From an uncultured Lachnospiraceae bacterium (lineage in GTDB: Bacteria; Bacillota; Clostridia; Lachnospirales; Lachnospiraceae), in assembly GCA_910578825.1 (NCBI GenBank), contig CAJTSB010000037.1, forward strand, positions 1 to 24,950: DNA of 24,950 nt. Direction: 5' to 3'. Below are positions 1 to 6,607 of the stretch, piece after piece. The position numbers were made by a program, and so were the translations under genes. The notes under the pieces were generated by a model, which had not been told where the DNA came from, ran no database searches, and was given only the letters and a program-made list of their open reading frames with translations. Within the stretch, counting starts at the first letter, position 1. Every line of letters starts with the position of its first letter.

Positions 1-10
1 TGGCGCTCTT

Positions 11-364
11 ATGCCACTGGCAAGGAAAACATACGAAGGACTTCCTATCCCAGAAAAACAGTTTTTGCAACGATGCCTTCCGGCAGCATGGAAAATCGAG
101 TTTGAATTGGGCGGAATTAATCATATCCGTCCATTCCCGGAGTTAGGGGCGCTAGAAATTCTATCCGGGTTTTCTTCAGGCAATATAGGTGGAAAAGCCG
201 TGAAAACAATGGTTTCCCATAAGAATTTTCACAGGCGGTTTTGGAGTTACTCTTTAAAATATAGCGGTGATGTAACACAAAGGCTGAATTGTTATCAGGT
301 CTCCATTGCATATCAGATACTGCGAAGAAGTCATGGTGTCGACAGAAATTGCGAATATTTTTAG
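11..364 (+). CDS. Unassigned open reading frame at left edge (possibly partial)
   Basis: I do not recognise this protein. The frame is open from the left window edge through the TAG at 362-364, so the ATG at 11 may be internal to a longer gene whose start lies outside the window. The visible 117 residues are basic, with scattered aromatic residues and Cys, no signal peptide or membrane segment, and no motif I can name. There is no convincing ribosome binding site before position 11, and codon choice looks less regular than in the genes downstream. It could be the tail of a real gene, a decayed remnant, or a chance open frame. A 76-base gap without any other signal separates it from the SSB-like gene. 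Confidence 0.25.
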   Translation: MPLARKTYEGLPIPEKQFLQRCLPAAWKIEFELGGINHIRPFPELGALEILSGFSSGNIGGKAVKTMVSHKNFHRRFWSYSLKYSGDVTQRLNCYQVSIAYQILRRSHGVDRNCEYF

Positions 365-440
365 AAAGTCAATGCTATTCTTTTAAAAAAATTTTACTTC
401 ATCGATGTGCCATCGATATACGAAAGGGGAACTAACACTC

Positions 441-1064
441 ATGGCAGATAAAATATTTGAAAACAATCAGGTTACTATTACAGGGGAGATTATTTCTGAT
501 TTCCAGTACAGTCACGAAGTCTTCGGAGAAGGATTCTATATGGTAGAGGTGTCCGTGAACCGTTTGAGTAATTTTGCGGATGTAATCCCTATGATGATTT
601 CGGAGCGTTTGATTGACACGCAGAGCAGCTATATCGGGCAGTATATTCGGGTTGATGGACAGTTCCGTTCCTATAACCGGCATGAGGAGAAGAAGAATCG
701 TCTTGTCCTGTCTGTGTTTGTAAGGGAAATGGAATTTGTAGATGAAATCCCGGAGGGGGAGAAGAGCAATCAGATCTTTTTGGACGGATATATCTGTAAG
801 GATCCGATTTATCGCAAGACGCCTCTGGGACGGGAAATTGCGGACCTTCTCATTGCAGTAAACCGTTCCTATGGAAAATCAGATTACATACCCTGTATCT
901 GTTGGGGCAGAAACGCCAGATTCGCTTCTGGATTTGAGATTGGAGGGCATGTACAGGTTTACGGTAGAATCCAGAGCAGAGAATATGTAAAAAAACTTTC
1001 CGAGACAGAAGTGGAGCACAGAACTGCTTACGAAGTGTCCGTCAGTAAGATAGAGTACCTGTGA
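441..1064 (+). CDS. Single-stranded DNA-binding protein-like, two OB folds
   Basis: The predicted protein has 207 residues and reads as two tandem SSB/OB-fold halves, roughly residues 4-95 and 105-205. Each half shows the family pattern of a nucleic-acid-binding beta barrel: a VTITGEI-type first strand, a strand like FYMVEVSVNR, and later a block ending in IPCICWGRNA followed by HVQVYGRIQSR, which resembles the core of bacterial SSB. It lacks the long acidic/proline tail of housekeeping SSB. Its role is inferred to be binding of single-stranded DNA in repair, replication or uptake. I chose the ATG at 441 over an in-frame ATG at 405 because AAAGGGGA lies about 10 bases upstream of 441 and the OB fold begins directly after it. 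It appears to be monocistronic. Confidence 0.7.
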   Translation: MADKIFENNQVTITGEIISDFQYSHEVFGEGFYMVEVSVNRLSNFADVIPMMISERLIDTQSSYIGQYIRVDGQFRSYNRHEEKKNRLVLSVFVREMEFVDEIPEGEKSNQIFLDGYICKDPIYRKTPLGREIADLLIAVNRSYGKSDYIPCICWGRNARFASGFEIGGHVQVYGRIQSREYVKKLSETEVEHRTAYEVSVSKIEYL

Positions 1065-1097
1065 TGATTTCATTTATTGAGCCTGGCTGATTTTAAG

Positions 1098-1190
1098 ACA
1101 GTTCAGTCCCAATAAATCCAATCAAATTCATGCATGCCAACAGGGTACTTAGCATGATTTTCCTTGATATGTTGCGTCTGGCTGAACTGT
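1098..1190. repeat. Foldback intergenic element (copy A)
   Basis: Between the SSB-like gene and the adenosyltransferase gene lies a 93-bp segment with perfect 9-bp terminal inverted repeats, ACAGTTCAG at 1098-1106 and CTGAACTGT at 1182-1190. Nested inside are two more paired arms: ATCAA 1121-1125 with TTGAT 1164-1168, and TCATGC 1128-1133 with GCATGA 1152-1157. The whole piece can fold back on itself. A second hairpin at 9924-9975 carries nearly the same terminal arms, which suggests a dispersed repeat family rather than a gene-specific signal. It does not resemble a cobalamin riboswitch, although it precedes a corrinoid gene. Confidence 0.55.
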
Positions 1191-1193
1191 TGG

Positions 1194-1222
1194 TTGCATT
1201 TTCCAGAGCTTTGTGGTATTTT
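1194..1222 (+). promoter_or_regulatory. Putative sigma-A promoter before adenosyltransferase-like gene
   Basis: TTGCAT at 1194-1199 and TATTTT at 1217-1222 are separated by 17 bp. Both hexamers are imperfect. The site begins four bases after the foldback element and lies about 36 bases before the start codon, a sensible distance for a short leader. Confidence 0.4.
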
Positions 1223-1258
1223 AAAAAAAGCTTTTGGTGAAAGAGAAAGGAAAACGGC

Positions 1259-1741
1259 ATGTGTAAAGAAAAGGTTACTGCTTATTGCGGAGATGGAAAA
1301 GGTAAGACGACAGCGGCGCTTGGATATGCAGTACAGGCTGCCGGGCAGGGGAAGAACGTTATCATCATCCAGTTTCTCAAAGGAAGAAAGGATGAGGAGA
1401 TGGAATTCCTGCGGAGGCTGGAACCGGAGGTGAAGTTTTTCAGCTTTGCAAAATCTGAAAAGAATTTCGTGGAGCTCTCTGAGGAAGAACAGAAGGAAGA
1501 ATCCATTAACATTCGTAACGGATTTAATTTTGCAAGGAAAGTATTGGTGACCGGCGAATGCAGTCTTCTTATTCTGGATGAATTTCTGGGGCTTTGGGAC
1601 AATCACATGATATCCGAAGAGGATGTTGCGACTCTGATGAACGCAGCGTCAGAAGAAACAGAGATGATACTTACCGGAAGGGTTATGGAGGATGGTCTGC
1701 GCAAATATATTGGTAGAACTTATGAAATTCATGAAGAATAA
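1259..1741 (+). CDS. cobO: Corrinoid adenosyltransferase-like P-loop protein (CobO/BtuR type)
   Basis: The 160-residue protein has the hallmarks of the CobO/BtuR family, which transfers the adenosyl group of ATP to the cobalt of cob(I)yrinic acid a,c-diamide or cobalamin. A Walker A loop, GDGKGKTT, spans residues 11-18. A GKNVIIIQFLKG strand follows at 31-42, a Walker B-like LLILDEF at 103-109, and the characteristic LTGR near 138-141. It is somewhat shorter than many members (about 170-200 residues) but contains all these blocks. The ATG at 1259 has AGAAAGGA about 8 bases upstream. No other cobalamin genes are in the window, so the assignment rests on sequence motifs. A related P-loop protein with another substrate cannot be excluded. 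Confidence 0.75.
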   Translation: MCKEKVTAYCGDGKGKTTAALGYAVQAAGQGKNVIIIQFLKGRKDEEMEFLRRLEPEVKFFSFAKSEKNFVELSEEEQKEESINIRNGFNFARKVLVTGECSLLILDEFLGLWDNHMISEEDVATLMNAASEETEMILTGRVMEDGLRKYIGRTYEIHEE

Positions 1742-1792
1742 CTGCGAACCTGATTTTTTTCAGAAATTTATCAGGAATTATTGCGAACGTGG

Positions 1793-1821
1793 TTGACTTT
1801 GTGGAGAGAAAATGCTATATT
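1793..1821 (+). promoter_or_regulatory. Strong sigma-A promoter of the dapA operon
   Basis: TTGACT at 1793-1798 and TATATT at 1816-1821 are separated by exactly 17 bp, close to consensus. Transcription would start near 1828, leaving a leader of about 90 nt before dapA. Two copies of TGCGAAC (1743-1749 and 1782-1788) lie just upstream of the -35 box; their meaning is unknown. Confidence 0.75.
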
Positions 1822-1827
1822 ATTTTC

Positions 1828-1902
1828 GAAGAATTTTACAAAGCAGGAAGTTGCCTGCCTGAATTTTTGAATTGTAAGCCGGCTCATGAGTCGGCTTTTT
1901 TT
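1828..1902 (+). ncRNA. Short structured dapA leader ending in a terminator (attenuator or small RNA)
   Basis: The stretch between the promoter and dapA can fold. TTACAA near 1835 can pair with TTGTAA near 1872, enclosing a GCAGG/CCTGC hairpin. It ends in an intrinsic terminator, so the default product may be a 70-80 nt RNA. It is far too short for a lysine riboswitch or a T-box and has no readable leader peptide. I do not recognise the class. It could be a small-ligand attenuator, a protein-dependent antitermination site, or a separate small RNA whose terminator leaks into dapA. Confidence 0.4.
1876..1902 (+). terminator. Intrinsic terminator directly before the dapA ribosome binding site
   Basis: AAGCCG at 1876-1881 pairs with CGGCTT at 1892-1897. 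The arms extend inward through G-U, C-G and T-A pairs to a CATG loop, and a run of seven T follows, ending at 1902. The AAGGAGGA of dapA begins at once at 1903. Its position between the promoter and the first gene implies that dapA is transcribed only by read-through or antitermination. Confidence 0.7.
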
Positions 1903-1917
1903 AAGGAGGATATTTGT

Positions 1918-2802
1918 ATGGCGCTTTTTAAGGGAGCTGGTGTTGCACTTGTGACGCCAATGAAGGATAATCTGGAAGTTAATTACGATAAATTAGCGGA
2001 GCTTTTGGAAGACCAGATTAAGAATGAGACGGACAGTATTATTATTACAGGAACGACGGGAGAGGCATCCACGCTTTCTGAAGAGGAACATCTGGAGGTA
2101 ATTCGCGCGGCGGTCTCTATTGTGAACAAACGGATTCCGGTGATTGCGGGTACGGGTTCTAACTGTACGAAGACGGCGGTGTACCTGTCGCGTCAGGCAC
2201 AGGAAGCCGGGGCGGACGGATTGCTTGTGGTAACGCCGTATTACAACAAGGCGACACAGAAAGGGCTCATCAATCATTACACCGAGATTGCGAAAAATAC
2301 AGATCTTCCGATTATTTTGTACAATGTACCAGGAAGAACCGGTTGTAAGATTGCGCCGGAGACGGCGGCTGTTTTGGCGCGCGACGTGGAAAATATCGTG
2401 GGTATGAAAGATGCTGTGGGAGACATTTCCTATTCGCTTAGGTTGATGGAGCAGACGCAGGGAGATTTCGACTTGTATTCCGGAGAAGACGGACAGGTAA
2501 TTCCGTTGCTTGCCTGCGGTGGAATCGGTGTGATTTCCGTACTCTCCAATGTAGCGCCCAAATTTACACATGATATGGTAATGAATTATCTGAATGGAAA
2601 TCAGGCAGAGGCGCTCAAGATGCAGTGTAAGGCGCTTGATCTGGTGGATGCGCTGTTCTGTGAGGTGAATCCGATTCCGGTCAAGGCGGCATTAAATCTT
2701 ATGGGCTGGGAGGTTGGACCTCTGCGGATGCCTCTGGGAGAGATGGAATCCGGGAATATAGAGAAACTTAAAAAAGCAATGCAAAGTTTTGGCATATTAT
2801 AA
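1918..2802 (+). CDS. dapA: 4-hydroxy-tetrahydrodipicolinate synthase
   Basis: DapA condenses pyruvate with L-aspartate semialdehyde, the first committed step of diaminopimelate and lysine synthesis, in the cytoplasm. The 294-residue product has the usual family length and TIM-barrel motifs: GTTGE at 45-49, TPYYN at 106-110, the catalytic Tyr135 and Arg140 in YNVPGR, and the Schiff-base Lys164 in VGMKDAVGD. The frame is open upstream to an ATG at 1789, but that start would precede the promoter and terminator. The ATG at 1918 has AAGGAGGA at 1903-1910 and matches the family N-terminus. dapB follows 66 bases downstream. Expression is probably gated by the leader terminator. Confidence 0.97.
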   Translation: MALFKGAGVALVTPMKDNLEVNYDKLAELLEDQIKNETDSIIITGTTGEASTLSEEEHLEVIRAAVSIVNKRIPVIAGTGSNCTKTAVYLSRQAQEAGADGLLVVTPYYNKATQKGLINHYTEIAKNTDLPIILYNVPGRTGCKIAPETAAVLARDVENIVGMKDAVGDISYSLRLMEQTQGDFDLYSGEDGQVIPLLACGGIGVISVLSNVAPKFTHDMVMNYLNGNQAEALKMQCKALDLVDALFCEVNPIPVKAALNLMGWEVGPLRMPLGEMESGNIEKLKKAMQSFGIL

Positions 2803-2816
2803 AGAGAAACAGATCG

Positions 2817-2840
2817 GCCCTGCTGCATTGGCAGCGGGGT
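2817..2840 (+). other. Intercistronic hairpin between dapA and dapB
   Basis: CCCTGCTGC at 2818-2826 pairs with GCAGCGGGG at 2831-2839 around an ATTG loop (9 bp with one G-U pair). No T-run follows, so it is unlikely to terminate. It may act in mRNA processing or stability, or tune dapB translation, whose ribosome binding site CAGGAGG lies about 14 bases beyond. Confidence 0.5.
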
Positions 2841-2868
2841 CAAATTATATATCCAGGAGGAAAAACAA

Positions 2869-3624
2869 ATGGTAAAAATGATTATGCATGGGTGCAACGG
2901 AAAAATGGGACAGGTTATTTCTGGTATTTGTAAGGAGGACAGTGAGATTGAGATTGTGGCGGGTATTGACCCTTACACAGAGCTGAAAAACGATTATCCG
3001 GTATTTGCAAAAATAGACGATTGTACGGTGAAGGCAGACGTTGTGGTGGATTTTGCGGCAGCGCCGGCAGTGGATCATTTGCTTGACTATTGTATCGCGC
3101 ATAGACTTCCGGTTGTCTTATGTACCACCGGTTTGAGTGAACAGCAACTTGCGCGGGTGGAAGAGGCGGCAAAGGATATTGCTGTGTTGAAGTCTGCCAA
3201 TATGTCTATGGGCATTAATTTGTTGATGGATTTGCTGCAAAAGGCGGCCCAGCTGCTTGCACCGGCAGGATTTGACATGGAAATTGTGGAAAAACACCAC
3301 AATCAGAAAGTAGATGCGCCGAGCGGAACGGCTCTTGCACTTGCAGATTCTTTAAACGAGGCGTTGGAGAATGCATATGCGTATCAATATGACCGGACAA
3401 AAGACAGGAAGAAACGAGACAAATATGAAATTGGAATTCAGGCGGTTCGCGGCGGGAATATCGTCGGGGAACATGAGGTCATTTTCGCAGGTATGGATGA
3501 GGTGATTGAGTTTAAGCATACCGCGTATTCCAAGGCAGTATTTGGCAAAGGCGCTGTCGAAGCGGCAAAATTTCTTGCAGGCAGGGCGCCGGGCAGGTAC
3601 GAGATGAGTGATTTAATGACCTAA
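2869..3624 (+). CDS. dapB: 4-hydroxy-tetrahydrodipicolinate reductase
   Basis: DapB reduces the DapA product with NAD(P)H to tetrahydrodipicolinate. The 251-residue protein has the nucleotide-binding HGCNGKMG at residues 7-14, the CTTG segment near 85-88, and the catalytic/substrate block EKHHNQKVDAPSGTAL at 141-156 with His143, His144 and Lys147. The length is typical. The start at 2869 has CAGGAGG about 8 bases upstream. It sits directly after dapA in the same operon. Its stop codon (3622-3624) lies inside the 5' arm of a strong RNA stem, described separately, which could link termination of dapB translation to the next gene. Confidence 0.97.
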   Translation: MVKMIMHGCNGKMGQVISGICKEDSEIEIVAGIDPYTELKNDYPVFAKIDDCTVKADVVVDFAAAPAVDHLLDYCIAHRLPVVLCTTGLSEQQLARVEEAAKDIAVLKSANMSMGINLLMDLLQKAAQLLAPAGFDMEIVEKHHNQKVDAPSGTALALADSLNEALENAYAYQYDRTKDRKKRDKYEIGIQAVRGGNIVGEHEVIFAGMDEVIEFKHTAYSKAVFGKGAVEAAKFLAGRAPGRYEMSDLMT

Positions 3625-3659
3625 GGAGGGACCCACGAAGTGGGAGGATGCCTTAGGTC
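3618..3659 (+). promoter_or_regulatory. Two-tier RNA stem at the dapB end with alternative pairing to the next SD
   Basis: GACCTAAGG at 3618-3626 pairs perfectly with CCTTAGGTC at 3651-3659. Inside, CCCAC 3632-3636 pairs with GTGGG 3640-3644 around GAA, leaving a purine-rich internal loop (AGGGA opposite AGGATG). There is no T-run. The next gene's ribosome binding site, CTAAGGAGG at 3690-3698, repeats 3621-3629 exactly. The 3' arm can therefore pair either with the dapB end or with the ribosome binding site. This suggests a translational switch, but the function is inferred. Confidence 0.5.
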
Positions 3660-3703
3660 TCTTATCGGAGCCAATTAAAGTAAAATGAACTAAGGAGGAA
3701 ACC

Positions 3704-4804
3704 ATGTACAAAATGATGACGCCGGGTCCCACCCAGGTAAAAGAACATGTCCGCATGGCGCGTGCAAGGGAGTTTGGCAACCCGGATCTTGATACAGAAT
3801 TTGTAGAATTCTATAAGGAGACCTGTGAAATAATCAGCCGTTTGCTGCACACTGAGAATGAGACGTTGATTCTGGGCGGCGAAGGCATTCTGGGGCTTGA
3901 GGCTGCCTGCGCCTCTCTGACGGAGCAGGGAGACCGGGCGTTGGTATTGGACAACGGCATTTTCGGCAAAGGATTTGCAGATTTTGTGTCCATGTACGGC
4001 GGGAAACCGACGCTTTATACGGTGGATGACAGAAATCCCATTGAGCCGGGGGCGTTGGAAGAATTTCTGAAACAGGATCACGATTTTAAATATGCGACGC
4101 TGGTACACTGTGATACGCCCAGCGGTATGTTGAATGATATCAGCGTTCTATGTCCGCTGTTGAAAAAATATGGAATTATAACAGTTGTGGATGCCGTTTC
4201 GTCGATGTTTGGAGAAGAAGTACGCGTGGATGACGCGCAAATCGACATTCTTTGCGGCGGCTCTCAGAAGGCAGTGTCGGCGCCGCCGGGACTCACGTTT
4301 GTGACCATTAGTGCGGACGCTAAAAAGGCAATGGAGGACAGGGAGAGCCCGATTGCATCTTTTTATGCAAATTTAAAGGTATTTGAAGGATATTATGCGG
4401 CAAAGTGGTTTCCCTATACGATGCCAATCAGTGATATTTACGGACTTCGCGCAGCGATGGACGATATCGCAGCCGATACGGACAGGATTGCGCGCCATGC
4501 CAGGATTGCGCAGGATTGTCGGAAGACATTGGTGGACGCCGGTATCAGACTGCATCTGGAGAGCGGTTTTTCCAATACGGTGACGGTATTTGACGTTCCG
4601 CAGGGGGTAACGGCAAAAGAAATTCTGGACATGATGTTGCATGATTACAATATAATGCTTGCAGGTTCTTTTGACAGCCTTGCCGGGCAGGTGATCCGGA
4701 TTGGCCATATGGGCAGCAATGCGAATGAGGCAGATATGGCGGAGACGATGGAGGCGTTGATGCAGACACTAAAGAGACTCGGTGTAAATTTGAAAGGGAG
4801 ATAG
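3704..4804 (+). CDS. Class V PLP-dependent aminotransferase (alanine-glyoxylate/serine-pyruvate type)
   Basis: The 366-residue protein begins with MTPGPTQV, a signature of the alanine-glyoxylate/serine-pyruvate aminotransferase family, and keeps GGEGILGLEAA near 58-68 for cofactor phosphate contact. Asp163 in VVDAVSS should bind the PLP pyridine nitrogen, and Lys189 in GGSQKAVSAPPG should form the Schiff base. The C-terminal IRIGHMGSN is also typical. The family moves amino groups between small amino acids and 2-oxo acids such as glyoxylate or pyruvate; the actual substrate is not readable. Position after dapAB hints at amino-acid metabolism but not at a DAP-specific step. CTAAGGAGG precedes the ATG at 3704. 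The HSP90-like gene starts 3 bases after its stop. Confidence 0.88.
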   Translation: MYKMMTPGPTQVKEHVRMARAREFGNPDLDTEFVEFYKETCEIISRLLHTENETLILGGEGILGLEAACASLTEQGDRALVLDNGIFGKGFADFVSMYGGKPTLYTVDDRNPIEPGALEEFLKQDHDFKYATLVHCDTPSGMLNDISVLCPLLKKYGIITVVDAVSSMFGEEVRVDDAQIDILCGGSQKAVSAPPGLTFVTISADAKKAMEDRESPIASFYANLKVFEGYYAAKWFPYTMPISDIYGLRAAMDDIAADTDRIARHARIAQDCRKTLVDAGIRLHLESGFSNTVTVFDVPQGVTAKEILDMMLHDYNIMLAGSFDSLAGQVIRIGHMGSNANEADMAETMEALMQTLKRLGVNLKGR

Positions 4805-4807
4805 AAA

Positions 4808-6607
4808 ATGGGCAGCGGAGGTAAGAAAGCAAAGAAGGAAGAAGATTTCAGTTTTCAGGTGGATTTGAAGGGCATTATCCGCCTGCTCAGTGAGAACCTT
4901 TACTCCAGTGCAAACGTGTTCCTGCGGGAACTTTTGCAAAATGCAGTGGACGCCATCGCGGCGCGGCGGAAGATGGAGCCGGATTTTAAGGATGGCAGAA
5001 TTAAGATTACATATCACAGTCATACGGATGGACAGGCAAGCCTGACTTTTTCGGACAATGGAGTCGGGCTTACGCGTGAAGAAATCCATACGTTTTTATC
5101 GGTGATTGGGCAGTCTTCCAAACGAGGGAGGATGGAGCAGACAAGTTTTATCGGACAGTTTGGAATCGGACTTTTGTCCTGTTTTCTTGTGGCGGATGAA
5201 ATTGTCGTAAAGAGCTGCTCCATCCAGGAGGAAAAGGGCTGGAAGTGGCTTGGCAGGAGTGACGGCACGTATCAGGTGATGGCGGCAGAGGAGGCATATC
5301 CATCCGGTACGCGCGTAGAAATCATGCTTAATAAAAAGATGGCGCGACGTTATCCGGAGGAAAAGGTATCGGAACTTTTGAAGGAATATGGATTCTTAAT
5401 CCGGATTCCGGTAGAATTCGAGGGGGATTGTGGAGCCAGGAGAATTAACGATGGTTTTATTCCCTGGAGGCAATCTTTTTGCAGTGGGGAAGAGATTTTA
5501 CAGTTCGGGGAGCTGATGTTTGGGGAGAAGTTTTTCGGCGTGGTTCCCATTCTGGGGGAGGGGCTTAAGGGATATGCATTTATCTCAGAACGCCAGACCA
5601 GCGCGGCAACCATGGGCCGGCATAAAATTTATTTAAAAGACATGCTGATTACTGAGGACGGCAAAGATCTGATTCCCAAATGGGCGTTTTTTACGAAATG
5701 CATTGTCAATGCAGAATATTTAACGCCCATGGCGTCCAGGGAAGGTTTTACGTCTGATCATGCGCTTGCCAAAGCACGCAATGAGATTGAGAAATGCCTG
5801 TTTGACTATTTTGTGAGCCTATCCAAATTTGATGTAAATAAGCTTAAACGGCTGACAATCATACATAACGTGGCGATTAAATCGCTTGCGGTGGAAAATG
5901 AACAGATTTACAAACTGTTTTTCCCATTCCTTGCATTTACTACGAATATCGGGAATTTGACCGGGTTACAGCTTTTGGAGGCGGCAAAGCGGTTTCCGGT
6001 ATATTATTGCGCGGAGGTAGATGATTTCCGCAGGGCGCGTCCGCTGGTGGGAAATGCGAGGGTGCTTATCAATGCCGGATATATTTATGACACCAGGCTT
6101 TTGCAGCTTTTGCGGCATTATTTTCAGGATGCACGGATAGAGATGTTTGATGAGGCGTCTTACGCAGAACTTTTAGAAGATCCTTCTGAGAGCAGAAAAA
6201 AAGAGATGGCATACATGGTGGCGGCAGCGACGCAGACCTTGGAGCAGTATCGCTGTGGGGTTATGCTGCGCCAGTTTGAGCCGGCGGATGTTCCGGCATT
6301 GTATGTGGCGGGAGCGGATGGATTTCTCGACAGTGTGTTTCTGGACAGTGGGTCTTCGGGATTTCTGGAAGGGTTTGACTTCGGCGATGCCGGAGGGTAT
6401 GGAAACAAGCTGTATCTGAATGCGGCCAATTCTCTGATTCAGCAATTGGCGCAGGTACAGGAGCCGGAGATGATGGAGGATATGGTAGAGGTATTGTACA
6501 TCCATGCCATGCTTGCCGGACATTATACTCTTTCCAAGCGGGAAATGGAGATTTTGAATACAGGACTGATAAAACTGATGGAATACGGATTGGGGGGTGG
6601 AATATGA
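4808..6607 (+). CDS. HSP90/HtpG-like GHKL ATPase chaperone, divergent
   Basis: The 599-residue protein has a full HSP90 ATPase domain: the catalytic Glu41 and Asn45 in ELLQNAVDAI, DNGVGLT at 83-89, GQFGIG at 116-121 and SGTRVEI near 166-172. The middle domain (about 230-320) keeps the HtpG pattern GRHKIYLKDMLITEDGKDLIP and the ATP-contacting Arg311 in MASRE. The C-terminal third diverges from HtpG and has no EEVD tail. By family it should be an ATP-driven clamp chaperone, but it is clearly not classical HtpG, so its client is unknown. It starts 3 bases after the aminotransferase stop and overlaps the next gene by 4 bases (ATGA), implying a dedicated partner. Confidence 0.85.
   Translation: MGSGGKKAKKEEDFSFQVDLKGIIRLLSENLYSSANVFLRELLQNAVDAIAARRKMEPDFKDGRIKITYHSHTDGQASLTFSDNGVGLTREEIHTFLSVIGQSSKRGRMEQTSFIGQFGIGLLSCFLVADEIVVKSCSIQEEKGWKWLGRSDGTYQVMAAEEAYPSGTRVEIMLNKKMARRYPEEKVSELLKEYGFLIRIPVEFEGDCGARRINDGFIPWRQSFCSGEEILQFGELMFGEKFFGVVPILGEGLKGYAFISERQTSAATMGRHKIYLKDMLITEDGKDLIPKWAFFTKCIVNAEYLTPMASREGFTSDHALAKARNEIEKCLFDYFVSLSKFDVNKLKRLTIIHNVAIKSLAVENEQIYKLFFPFLAFTTNIGNLTGLQLLEAAKRFPVYYCAEVDDFRRARPLVGNARVLINAGYIYDTRLLQLLRHYFQDARIEMFDEASYAELLEDPSESRKKEMAYMVAAATQTLEQYRCGVMLRQFEPADVPALYVAGADGFLDSVFLDSGSSGFLEGFDFGDAGGYGNKLYLNAANSLIQQLAQVQEPEMMEDMVEVLYIHAMLAGHYTLSKREMEILNTGLIKLMEYGLGGGI

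Noticed and set aside
11..20. GCCACTGG near the left edge resembles a piece of a cobalamin riboswitch, and a corrinoid gene lies downstream.
   Set aside because: No B12 box or other conserved aptamer segments follow, and the corrinoid gene is over 1.2 kb away beyond another gene.
1103..1606. Long minus-strand open frame opposite the adenosyltransferase gene.
   Set aside because: It is antisense to a clearly conserved gene, has no ribosome binding site and has low-complexity composition typical of shadow frames.
1742..1917. Lysine riboswitch or T-box before dapA.
   Set aside because: Only about 75 nt lie between promoter and terminator, and no conserved lysine-aptamer or T-box sequence is present.
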